A stretch of DNA of 8,163 nt from positions 70,345 through 78,507 of the forward strand of contig DKKT01000091.1 in the NCBI GenBank assembly GCA_002455425.1, in the 5' to 3' direction. Below, piece after piece: positions 1 to 6,225 of the stretch. Within the stretch, counting starts at the first letter, position 1, and each line of letters begins with the position of its first letter. Made by a program: the position numbers and the translations under genes. Below the pieces are notes generated by a model. It was not told the origin of the DNA, searched no databases, and saw only the letters and a program-made list of their open reading frames with translations. The stretch is from Chthonomonas sp. UBA6659 (GTDB lineage: Bacteria; Armatimonadota; Fimbriimonadia; Fimbriimonadales; Fimbriimonadaceae).

Positions 1-449
1 TCATGCCGGGCAAGGTCAACCCGTCGATGGCCGAGAACATGAACATCGTCCTGTTCCAGGTGCTCGGACAGTGCCAAGCGATCGACCTGGCCGTACAGGC
101 CGGGCAACTGGAATTGAACGTGATGATGCCGGGGATGGCCTTCAGCGCCCAGTTCGCGATTCAGATTCTCACGAACGCCCTCGACACGTTCACGGTCAAC
201 TGCATCGCCGGCATCAAGGCAGACCCGGACGTGTGCCGCATGTATGCGGAGACGTCCCCGTCACTCGCGACGGCGCTGAACGTCCACATCGGCTACAAGC
301 AGGCGGCGGAGGTCGTCAAAGAAGCCCTCGCGATGAAGCGGACGATCCCGGACGTCGTTCGGGCCAAGCAGCTCTTGGACGAGGAGACCCTTCTTGCTGC
401 CCTCGACCCCGCGTTGCTGACCGAGCCCGGAATCCCGGGCAAGCACTAG
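1..449 (+). CDS. Class II fumarase / aspartate ammonia-lyase family protein, C-terminal part (5' truncated)
   Basis: The reading frame is open from the left edge and stops at TAG 447-449. About 148 residues are visible, roughly the last third of a family whose members are about 460-470 residues long. The piece opens on MPGKVNP, the end of the GSSxMPxKxNP signature loop that supplies the catalytic base in the fumarase/aspartase superfamily. It then runs through AGQLELNV and the C-terminal helical region. The enzyme would either hydrate fumarate to malate (TCA cycle) or deaminate aspartate to fumarate, as a cytoplasmic homotetramer. The evidence is mixed: AGQLELNVMMP is closer to what I recall of aspartase, whereas ALNVHIGYKQAAEVVKEA is closer to fumarase C. 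I therefore give no symbol. No terminator is seen in the 95 bases before the next gene, so read-through into the zinc-ribbon gene is possible. Confidence 0.9.
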   Translation, partial: MPGKVNPSMAENMNIVLFQVLGQCQAIDLAVQAGQLELNVMMPGMAFSAQFAIQILTNALDTFTVNCIAGIKADPDVCRMYAETSPSLATALNVHIGYKQAAEVVKEALAMKRTIPDVVRAKQLLDEETLLAALDPALLTEPGIPGKH

Positions 450-544
450 CCGCGGCGGTCGGCGCGCGCCTCGCGATCGACCAGGCCAAAAGGCTCCTTC
501 GCTTGCGAAAGCAGTCGGGGGGTCGGGTAAACCGGGCGTGAGCG

Positions 545-1921
545 ATGGAGTACTGTCCAAAGTGTGGCGTCAAAACGCATTCCGAGGCGCGGTTCTGCCA
601 TGCCTGCGGGACGTCGCTCGAAGAGGCCCCCATCGTCGACCCGCTTCAGGTGGCCGTAGCCCCGGCGGATGCCGACCTCGTCGAGGCAGGTTTCAACGAT
701 CCGTATGTGGGCATGCCGACCGCCAAGGAGACGCCGCTTCCGTCCTCCGACGAGGACGACGAAGACGACGATGACGACGGGGACTCGTTCGTCGCCGAGG
801 AGCCGAGTCCTCCGGCCGAGCCGACCCTCAAATCCGAACCAGAGAGCCCGGAATCGGTGGCCACGGTGGCAACCAACCCCATCCAGGATGCGCCGGTTGC
901 CCCGCCGCCGAACGCTCCCCCGCCCGTAGCCCCACCGCCGAGCGCTCCACCTCCTGTGGCGTCGCCTCCGGCAGCACCACCGCAGGTCGCGCCGCCACCG
1001 ATGGTCGGGGCGGCGGGATCGGTTGCCAAGGCTGCGTTCGTTCGCGCGCATCAGGGGATCAACCAGGTGCCGTTCGAGACCCTGACGGAAGCGATGGAGC
1101 TGACGAGCGCGCTCGCCCTCGATCCTGGGGCCACGGCGCGGTCCAAGATCGATCCTGAGGTGGCGCAGAACCTCAACATGAAACTCAAGGTTCAGTTCGA
1201 CTCCCTGGTCGACAAATACGGAATGCCGGGGGTCACCGGCCAAGCCGTCCACTTCGTCAAGTCGTCCGGCCTCTCGTTCCTCAAAGGGGCGAAGCCGATG
1301 ACGAAGTTCGACCAGAACCCCGAGTTGTGGATCGCGAACGTCAACCTCTTTCCGAAAGAAGCCGCGCTCTTCAACCAGTGCCTGGACGAGGCGGACAAGA
1401 AGCAAGGGCTCGAGGAGCGGGTTCTACGGACGTGCTCGTCGTGTCGCTTCCAGCGGATCATCAATCCCGATTACGAGAGCCTGCTGCAGAGAAAGCGGTT
1501 CGCGGACATGGCGATCAACTGGAAACGGAGCATCCTGCGTGTGGTGAGTCGGGCGAACGCCGATCCGTCGTTTGTCTGCATGCGCTGTCAGGGCCTCGAG
1601 TACAACGATCGGACGATCGTGCTGTGTCCTCAATGCGGGACACCCCAGAATCAGTTGCTGTTGGTGCACTGCACGCAGTGCGGTTGGGATTTCGTGCAAC
1701 GCAAGCCGGGCAAGCGACCGGCACCGCCGGGAAAGTCCGGGCCGACACCCGCGCCTGGGGCGAACGTCCAAACGGCCAAGCCGCAAAAGATGGTTCAGGG
1801 CACGTGCTCGAACTGTGGGACCAAGATCCGCGTACCGTTGGATAAGATCCCCGAAGAGGGGCTGAAGGGCAAGTGCGGCAAATGCTCGCAGCCGATCACG
1901 TTCCGCAGGCCGAAGGCCTGA
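545..1921 (+). CDS. Multi-zinc-ribbon protein with acidic and proline-rich linker, function unknown
   Basis: A 458-residue soluble protein with no signal peptide or membrane segment. It has eight CxxC knuckles: C4/C7, C18/C21, C297/C300, C345/C348, C361/C364, C376/C379, C421/C424 and C444/C447, enough for four zinc sites. The first four cysteines form a classic N-terminal zinc ribbon (YCPKCG, FCHACG). Residues 68-80 are almost all Asp/Glu, and residues 116-153 are a Pro/Ala linker with decapeptide repeats. Residues 160-295 look helical and match nothing I recognise. Four knuckles cluster at 297-379, and a last ribbon of the type often found at bacterial N termini sits at 421-447. ATG 545 is the first start giving the N-terminal ribbon; the Shine-Dalgarno is weak (a GGGGGG run about 20 bases upstream). 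Zinc-ribbon scaffolds often bind nucleic acid or partner proteins, but no function can be assigned. The base composition and frame look like a real gene; the long opposite-strand frames here are shadows. Confidence 0.88.
   Translation: MEYCPKCGVKTHSEARFCHACGTSLEEAPIVDPLQVAVAPADADLVEAGFNDPYVGMPTAKETPLPSSDEDDEDDDDDGDSFVAEEPSPPAEPTLKSEPESPESVATVATNPIQDAPVAPPPNAPPPVAPPPSAPPPVASPPAAPPQVAPPPMVGAAGSVAKAAFVRAHQGINQVPFETLTEAMELTSALALDPGATARSKIDPEVAQNLNMKLKVQFDSLVDKYGMPGVTGQAVHFVKSSGLSFLKGAKPMTKFDQNPELWIANVNLFPKEAALFNQCLDEADKKQGLEERVLRTCSSCRFQRIINPDYESLLQRKRFADMAINWKRSILRVVSRANADPSFVCMRCQGLEYNDRTIVLCPQCGTPQNQLLLVHCTQCGWDFVQRKPGKRPAPPGKSGPTPAPGANVQTAKPQKMVQGTCSNCGTKIRVPLDKIPEEGLKGKCGKCSQPITFRRPKA
899..988 (+). 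repeat. Three in-frame 30-base repeats encoding a proline decapeptide
   Basis: Residues 119-148 of the zinc-ribbon protein read as three decapeptides, APPPNAPPPV, APPPSAPPPV and ASPPAAPPQV, followed by a partial fourth unit (APPPM). The DNA copies have diverged at synonymous and other positions, so this is an old protein-level repeat rather than a fresh tandem duplication. It probably forms a stiff polyproline spacer between the N-terminal ribbon and the rest of the protein. Confidence 0.8.
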
Positions 1922-1967
1922 AGCAGGAACCCGCGTGGTCGGAGCCGAAAGAGTCCAAGAGTTTCCC

Positions 1968-3350
1968 ATGAGTCAAGATCAGAGCCCATCGACTTCACGC
2001 CGTCAGTTTCTGAAGGCCACTGGCGGCGTTGCCGCCGCGACCGCGCTGAGCGGGTTTGGCTTTCCAGCCGTCCATACCGAGAGTAGCGGGACGATCAAGG
2101 TTGCCTTGGTCGGTTGCGGGGGGCGCGGCGGTGGGGCAGCCGTAAACGCCTTGTCGACGACGAGCGGACCGATTCAGCTCGTGGCGATGGCGGATGCCTT
2201 TGCGGATCGACTCAACGGCTGCTACAACAACTTGAAGCCGTCGATGGGTGCGAAGATGGACGTGCCCGAGGATCGCCGATTCGTCGGTTACGATGCCTAC
2301 CGCAAGGCGATGGATTGCCTCTCGCCCGGCGACGTCGTGATTCTGACGACACCTCCCGCGTTTCGGTGGGTCCATTTCAAGCAGGCGATCGACAAGCGGC
2401 TGAACGTGTTCATGGAGAAGCCGGTGACGGTCGACGGGCCAACGAGCCGACGGATGCTGCTGCTCGCCGATGAGTCGATCAAAGCGAATCTGAAAGTCGG
2501 GGTCGGGTTGATGTCGCGACACGCGCGCAATCTCCAGGAGCTCGCAAAGCGGATCCGGAACGGCGAGCTTGGCGAGATCGTCCTCATGCGCGGCTACCGG
2601 ATGCATGGCCCAGCCGGATACTCGGAGTCTCTGCCGAAGCCGGGCGACGTTTCGGACCTCGAATACCAAATTCGTCGGTTCCATAGTTTCCTCTGGGCGA
2701 GCGGTGGTTGCTTCAGCGACTTCTACATCCACATCATCGACCATCTGGCGTGGATGAAGAACGCTTGGCCGATCAGCGCGCAGGCGTCGGGTGGGCGACA
2801 TTACCAAACCAATGGGGACGGAGTGCCGTTCGTCGATCAGAACCTCGACACCTATTCTGTGGAGTACACCTTTGGGGACGGAACCAAGTTCTACTTCGAC
2901 GGCCGATGCCAAAACGGCACCCACGGCAAGTACTCCAGCTATGTTCATGGGACAAAGGGGGTCGCGGTCGCGTCGCGAGCGAACGACTGCGGCGGTCCTT
3001 CGGCGATCTATCGTGGGCACAACATGGACGATGGCAAGGTCCTGTGGCAGTCGACGGACTCAAGCAATCCCTACCAGAACGAGTGGGATGCGCTGATCGA
3101 CGCGATTCGGAACGATCGGCCTTTCAACGAAGTCAAGCGCGGGGTGGATGCGAGCTTGGTCACGAGTATGGGACGAATGGCGGCGCACACGGGTCAGGTG
3201 ATCACCTATCAGCAGATGCTGAACTGCGAACATGAGTTTGCTCCGTTCCTCGAGAGTCTGCCCGAGGATCCGCGAGCTCCCTTGACGCCAGGCTCCGACG
3301 GCCGCTATCCCGCACCCCAGCCTGGGATGAAGCCGAACCGCGAATACTGA
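1968..3350 (+). CDS. Tat-exported Gfo/Idh/MocA family oxidoreductase
   Basis: A 460-residue NAD(P)-dependent sugar or polyol dehydrogenase-like protein. ATG 1968 is preferred over an in-frame GTG at 1935. It places the twin-arginine motif SRRQFLK at residues 10-16, followed by a hydrophobic Ala/Gly stretch, as in a Tat signal peptide. A weak AAGAG lies 6 bases upstream. The Rossmann nucleotide-binding loop is VGCGGRGGG (48-56). The family motif MEKP (149-152) supplies the conserved lysine. DFYIHIIDHLAW (251-262) holds the catalytic histidine/aspartate region of the C-terminal alpha/beta domain. Tat export of a folded, cofactor-loaded Gfo/Idh/MocA enzyme is common in Planctomycetota and Armatimonadota. 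The substrate cannot be read from the sequence. No sugar isomerase or transporter lies beside it. It starts 46 bases after the zinc-ribbon gene and may be co-transcribed with it. Confidence 0.93.
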   Translation: MSQDQSPSTSRRQFLKATGGVAAATALSGFGFPAVHTESSGTIKVALVGCGGRGGGAAVNALSTTSGPIQLVAMADAFADRLNGCYNNLKPSMGAKMDVPEDRRFVGYDAYRKAMDCLSPGDVVILTTPPAFRWVHFKQAIDKRLNVFMEKPVTVDGPTSRRMLLLADESIKANLKVGVGLMSRHARNLQELAKRIRNGELGEIVLMRGYRMHGPAGYSESLPKPGDVSDLEYQIRRFHSFLWASGGCFSDFYIHIIDHLAWMKNAWPISAQASGGRHYQTNGDGVPFVDQNLDTYSVEYTFGDGTKFYFDGRCQNGTHGKYSSYVHGTKGVAVASRANDCGGPSAIYRGHNMDDGKVLWQSTDSSNPYQNEWDALIDAIRNDRPFNEVKRGVDASLVTSMGRMAAHTGQVITYQQMLNCEHEFAPFLESLPEDPRAPLTPGSDGRYPAPQPGMKPNREY

Positions 3351-3357
3351 CCCCGCC

Positions 3358-3390
3358 CACCGGCCCAGAGGCCAATCCCTTGCCCCGGTG
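3358..3390. terminator. Inverted repeat between convergent genes, weak terminator candidate
   Basis: CACCGG (3358-3363) is repeated inverted as CCGGTG (3385-3390) around a 21-base loop that includes a second small stem option (GGCC-CAGA-GGCC). It lies in the 47-base gap between the stops of the dehydrogenase and the TPR gene, where a bidirectional terminator would be expected. There is no T-run on either side, so a Rho-independent mechanism is doubtful. Confidence 0.3.
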
Positions 3391-3397
3391 AGCAAGA

Positions 3398-4513
3398 TCA
3401 GTCGCCAACCCAGTTGAGCAGATAGACGAGGAAGCCGGCCATCCCCAACAAGAAAAGTTGGATCGCGGCAAACAGGTACTGCCCCAACGCGAAATTGACC
3501 ACAGTTCCCATCGCCGAGGTCAGGAGCGTCAGATAGCAGAGGTACTTGGCGATCGTCATCGCCAGGTCGTTGCGGAACAGCATGCCGATGCCGATCACCA
3601 ATCGCGCACCTCCCAACCAGACGAAGTAGCCCGCGAGCGTGCTTTGGAGGCCGGCGTAGATGTCGAACGCCGCGACGAGGCACCAGATGATCGAGACAAT
3701 AGTGAAGGCCACGTCCTGCCAGTTGTAGTCGGGTCCGACGTCGCGGCCCGCGAACGTCCCGACTTGACGAATCCTGAAGTTGCAGTGCGGGCAGATCGCG
3801 GCGAACTCCGCGATGAGGAGCTTGCACTGCGGGCAGTGGATCTGCTTCGGGCCGGCATGAACGGGCTTCGCCGGTGCCGCAACCGGATTGGATTGCACCT
3901 GGGCCTGCTTCAAGGCGATCGCGAACTCCTGGTCGGCTTCGACCTTGGCGATGACCGCTGCGGCATCGGCATTGCCTTTCACGCCGGGGTCAGCCTCCAT
4001 GATCAACTTAATCGCCTTGGGCTTCTGGCGCGTATCGTAGAGAATCTGGAGGAGGGCGACGAACGCGGCCGGGTTCCGCTGATTCAGCTTATAGGCGCGA
4101 TCGATGCACGTCTCCGCCGCGCGGTAATCGGTCGAGGCCAGCGCCTTGCCCTGCTCGAGGAGACTGTAGATCAGAGTCTGGCGACAACTGTGATGACTGG
4201 GGTTGAGCCCCATCGCGGCGTCAAGCTCGGAGATCGCCTCCGTCCAACGTTGGCCTGCGGCAAGTGCATAGCCGTGGGTGTACCGCGCTTCGGCATCGAC
4301 CGGCTGAAGCTGGGCCGCTCGCTGGGCGGCTTCGATGCCTTCGTCGATTCGCTGGGTGCACACGAGTGAGAGGCCATAGAGCCGCCACGCCGTCGATGAC
4401 CCGGGCTCGGCCTCGGTCAGGAGCCGATATGATTCGGCGGCCTTGTCGAAGAACTGCTGCTGGAAGAATTGGTCCCCTTGGGCGCGCAATTCTTGTGCGT
4501 TGATGACGCTCAT
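3398..4513 (-). CDS. TPR and zinc-ribbon membrane protein, function unknown
   Basis: A 371-residue protein. Residues 8-180 contain about five tetratricopeptide-like helical pairs; the clearest are 8-41, 42-75 and 76-109, each ending near a Pro-containing turn. The fourth carries an insertion. Residues 205-225 form an Ala/Pro linker. A single zinc ribbon follows, with HCPQC (C227/C230) and ICPHC (C241/C244). The C-terminal third has four hydrophobic segments at about 267-287, 293-313, 320-343 and 345-367. The likely arrangement is a cytoplasmic TPR/zinc-ribbon head tethered by a four-helix membrane domain, acting as a protein-interaction scaffold; this is inference. The start is well supported: AGAGGGG lies 5 bases before the ATG, and a good promoter lies at 4558-4586. 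It is transcribed away from the FGE-domain gene and convergently with the dehydrogenase. Confidence 0.9.
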   Translation of the reverse strand: MSVINAQELRAQGDQFFQQQFFDKAAESYRLLTEAEPGSSTAWRLYGLSLVCTQRIDEGIEAAQRAAQLQPVDAEARYTHGYALAAGQRWTEAISELDAAMGLNPSHHSCRQTLIYSLLEQGKALASTDYRAAETCIDRAYKLNQRNPAAFVALLQILYDTRQKPKAIKLIMEADPGVKGNADAAAVIAKVEADQEFAIALKQAQVQSNPVAAPAKPVHAGPKQIHCPQCKLLIAEFAAICPHCNFRIRQVGTFAGRDVGPDYNWQDVAFTIVSIIWCLVAAFDIYAGLQSTLAGYFVWLGGARLVIGIGMLFRNDLAMTIAKYLCYLTLLTSAMGTVVNFALGQYLFAAIQLFLLGMAGFLVYLLNWVGD

Positions 4514-4546
4514 TGTTTCCCCTCTGCCCTAACAATGCGCATGGGC

Positions 4547-4559
4547 ATGATCAGATCAT
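4547..4559. promoter_or_regulatory. Operator-like palindrome at the TPR gene start site
   Basis: ATGATC-A-GATCAT is a perfect 13-base dyad. It overlaps the end of the minus-strand -10 box and covers the predicted transcription start (about 4551), a typical place for a repressor. A second perfect palindrome, ATGCGCAT (4535-4542), lies just downstream in the transcribed leader. No regulator gene is visible nearby. Confidence 0.4.
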
Positions 4560-4586
4560 TGTAGTCCATGTCAACGCTATTGTCCA
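4558..4586 (-). promoter_or_regulatory. Sigma-70 type promoter of the TPR/zinc-ribbon gene
   Basis: Read on the minus strand, TGGACA (4586-4581) and TACAAT (4563-4558) each match five of six consensus bases and are separated by exactly 17 bases. The predicted start near 4551 gives a leader of about 38 bases before the ATG at 4513. Confidence 0.7.
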
Positions 4587-4599
4587 GTTCTTGTTGACA
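4569..4599. promoter_or_regulatory. Dyad TGTCAAC-N17-GTTGACA in the divergent control region
   Basis: Seven-base arms at 4569-4575 and 4593-4599 flank the -35 box of the minus-strand promoter. The right arm contains a consensus TTGACA (4594-4599) pointing towards the FGE-domain gene, but the expected -10 at 4617-4622 (CAGAAA) is poor. The dyad could be a shared operator, or two -35 boxes facing each other by chance. Confidence 0.35.
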
Positions 4600-4684
4600 C
4601 TTGGCGTATCCAGGGCCAGAAACACTCGTCTGCACCGAGGCGGTAGGGCGCGTCGATCCCTGCCAGGTAAAACGGGGCTATCCG

Positions 4685-5464
4685 ATGGGCATCTTCTCGA
4701 CATTGCTTTTGCTGGCTGCGATCGCGCCGGGCGAACTCCAGGCCTACGATGAGGTCCTGCCCGGCTCCGTGGTGCGTATACCGATGGTGCCGATGGCGGG
4801 GGGCACCGTGAAGATCAGGGGCGAATCCATCCCGATCAAGCCGTTCTATATCGCCAAGACGGAGACCGTCTGGGAGGCCTTCGACGTCTACGTGGCGAGC
4901 GGACCTCCGTCCAAGGCGTATGACCAGAGCCCGTTTGCTCCGGATGCGATCGCGCGCCCAAGCAAGAGTTACATTCTCCCCGACCTCGGCTGGGGCCACA
5001 ACGGCTATCCGGCGATCAATCTCACCATCACGACCGTCGACATGTTCTGTCGATGGCTCTCGGCGGCGACGAACAAGAAGTACCGCTTGCCCACCGAGGC
5101 TGAATGGGAGTACGCCTGCCGCGCCGGGCTCGAGGCGGAGAAGAAGCTAACGGCAGCAGAAGCGGACAAGGTTGCGTGGTACCAGGCGAACAGCAAGGGC
5201 GTCACCCATCCGGTCGGCAAGAAGGCGGCAAACCCGTTCGGCCTTCACGACATGCTCGGCAACGCCGGGGAGTGGGCGCGGGATCCTGACGGCAAAGCGG
5301 TCCTGTGCGGGCCGACCTATCAGGACCCGCTCGACGCCCTGACCCCGACGAAGCGGCGACGCTACGACCCCAAATGGCAAGACACCGACCCTCAGGTACC
5401 TAAGAGTCGGTGGTGGTTGTCGGATGGCCCGTTCGTGGGCTTCCGGGTCGTCTGCGAGCCCTAG
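4685..5464 (+). CDS. Exported FGE-sulfatase (SUMF1-type) domain protein, probably not an active FGE
   Basis: A 259-residue protein. ATG 4685 begins a signal peptide (hydrophobic 3-13, likely cleavage after LQA at 18-20) and has GGGG 7 bases upstream. An in-frame TTG at 4601 would bury the signal peptide and has no good ribosome site. The formylglycine-generating-enzyme fold is shown by several motifs: the N-terminal strand region PMVPMAGGTVKI (33-44) followed by FYIAKTETVWEAF (54-66), RLPTEAEWEYACRAG (134-148), NPFGLHDMLGNAGEWARD (183-200) and the closing GFRVV (252-256). The family normally has a GGSW-type segment and two active-site cysteines in its last third. Here that segment reads AVLCGPTYQDP, and C208 is the only cysteine before C257, so the copper-binding pair of true FGE appears to be absent. 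It may be a binding or structural member of the fold. Its stop overlaps that of the opposing gene. Confidence 0.88.
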   Translation: MGIFSTLLLLAAIAPGELQAYDEVLPGSVVRIPMVPMAGGTVKIRGESIPIKPFYIAKTETVWEAFDVYVASGPPSKAYDQSPFAPDAIARPSKSYILPDLGWGHNGYPAINLTITTVDMFCRWLSAATNKKYRLPTEAEWEYACRAGLEAEKKLTAAEADKVAWYQANSKGVTHPVGKKAANPFGLHDMLGNAGEWARDPDGKAVLCGPTYQDPLDALTPTKRRRYDPKWQDTDPQVPKSRWWLSDGPFVGFRVVCEP

Positions 5465-5982
5465 TTCACGCGGATGTCGTCCATCCCGACAAAGCCGGCG
5501 ACCGGGCCGTTTCCGTAGATTTCGACTCGCCGGAACGCGATCGTGGAGTTGAAGCCCCACCAGACCCAGCCGCCGACCCCGATCGGACGATTGACCATGC
5601 CCACAACCGCCCCGAGGCTGTTCTTGAAGACGAACTTCATGCCGGTGACCGGGGACCCGGCCGGAACGCGAAAGTAGCCGCCGAAGGCGTTCCGGTTCGC
5701 ACTCAGATTGACCGCGAGGTTGCAGGCGTTCCCATACAGGGCATTGGGGCCGGACCAGGCCGGCAGGGCGGGCATCCCGACGAGGAAGGCTCCGGCAGCC
5801 GGGAGTCGGACAGCGGTCGCGTAGCCGCCCATGATCGCTCCACCGGGGTAGGCACCGGGGGCGATCGCATCGAAGTTCTCGAGGCGCGGGCTAGCGAACG
5901 GAGCGATGGGGATCAGCGCGGCGTGGGCGCCGATGGCGGTGGCAAGGGATCCGAGGACGCAAAGCAATCGTGCATTTTTCAT
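5461..5982 (-). CDS. Small secreted Gly/Ala-rich protein, function unknown
   Basis: A 173-residue protein with a clear signal peptide: MKNAR, a hydrophobic core at 6-18 and likely cleavage after GAHA at residue 21. A strong Shine-Dalgarno, AGGAGA (5994-5989), stands 6 bases before the ATG at 5982-5980. The mature part starts with FDAIAPGAYPGG (37-48), is rich in glycine, aromatic residues and asparagine, and ends with GFVGMDDIRVN (163-173). This resembles the beta-sandwich ectodomains common in PEP-CTERM-type exported proteins, which often end a domain in an IDD-like motif. There is no PEP motif, membrane helix or basic tail, so it should be released rather than sorted. I recognise no catalytic motif. 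It is the convergent partner of the FGE-domain gene, with a 4-base overlap. Confidence 0.8.
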   Translation of the reverse strand: MKNARLLCVLGSLATAIGAHAALIPIAPFASPRLENFDAIAPGAYPGGAIMGGYATAVRLPAAGAFLVGMPALPAWSGPNALYGNACNLAVNLSANRNAFGGYFRVPAGSPVTGMKFVFKNSLGAVVGMVNRPIGVGGWVWWGFNSTIAFRRVEIYGNGPVAGFVGMDDIRVN

Positions 5983-6196
5983 GGGTTTTCTCCTGATTTC
6001 TTCGGCTTTCGCCGTTTCTTGGGTGCCGGTGTTTCCGGCATGCCGGTAGAGTCGCCTGGGAAGGGCGATCGTTCAGGAGGTTAGGCCCAAGGACCTAGCT
6101 TAGGTACGCCGGTGGTTCTGTGACTTCATTGGGCAGCGGTTGTATGCGGCGTTTTCCACCGATTTTGCCCGTTTGGCCCCCAAGGGGGGATTTCCC
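5983..6196. other. Gene-free stretch upstream of the secreted protein gene
   Basis: No gene is supported here; an 88-codon plus-strand frame running through it lacks a ribosome site. It serves as the 5' region of the minus-strand secreted-protein gene. Visible elements are a CGGC-TTTC-GCCG hairpin (6003-6014) just upstream of that gene's Shine-Dalgarno, the GCCGG palindromes at 6025-6046, an ACCTA-GCT-TAGGT dyad (6093-6105) and a CCCCC-AA-GGGGG inverted repeat (6177-6188). I see no convincing minus-strand -35/-10 pair. Confidence 0.5.
6025..6046. repeat. Overlapping GCCGG hairpin and 12-base palindrome
   Basis: GCCGG (6025-6029), TGTTT, CCGGC (6035-6039) form one hairpin. The right arm is also the left half of the perfect palindrome CCGGCATGCCGG (6035-6046), so two structures compete. 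TGCCGGT occurs as a direct repeat at 6024 and 6041. It lies in the probable leader of the minus-strand secreted-protein gene and could be an operator or an RNA switch. Confidence 0.45.
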
Positions 6197-6225
6197 TTGA
6201 CAGGGGGGGGAGGGGGGGGTACAAT
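6197..6225 (+). promoter_or_regulatory. Sigma-70 type promoter with a G8-A-G8 spacer, probably for speD
   Basis: TTGACA (6197-6202, perfect -35) and TACAAT (6220-6225, five of six -10) are separated by 17 bases made of eight G, one A and eight G. The -35 and -10 match those before rpsL closely, so a functional promoter is likely. The predicted start is near 6234, after a C5 run. A tract like this can change length by slipped-strand mispairing and can fold as a G-quadruplex. The only plus-strand gene downstream before a terminator is speD. Confidence 0.7.

Noticed and set aside
899..988. Repeat array resembling a CRISPR or tandem mobile repeat
   Set aside because: The repeat is in frame, has no spacers and encodes a proline linker; it is a protein repeat.
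446..1405. 319-codon open frame on the minus strand
   Set aside because: It is antisense to the zinc-ribbon gene; its Gly/Arg repeats merely mirror the proline repeat.
1935..1967. Upstream GTG start for the dehydrogenase
   Set aside because: It would put 11 residues before the Tat signal; ATG 1968 gives a normal twin-arginine N region.
1995..3020. 341-codon open frame on the minus strand
   Set aside because: It is antisense to the Gfo/Idh/MocA gene, whose family motifs are all present; no ribosome site and a low-complexity basic translation.
3458..4369. 303-codon plus-strand frame
   Set aside because: It is antisense to the TPR protein, which has clear TPR, zinc-ribbon and membrane segments, a promoter and a Shine-Dalgarno.
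4601..4684. Upstream TTG start for the FGE-domain protein
   Set aside because: It would place 28 polar residues before the signal peptide, and the TTG lies inside the promoter region.
5410..6084. 224-codon plus-strand frame
   Set aside because: It is antisense to the secreted-protein gene, which has a signal peptide and a strong AGGAGA site.
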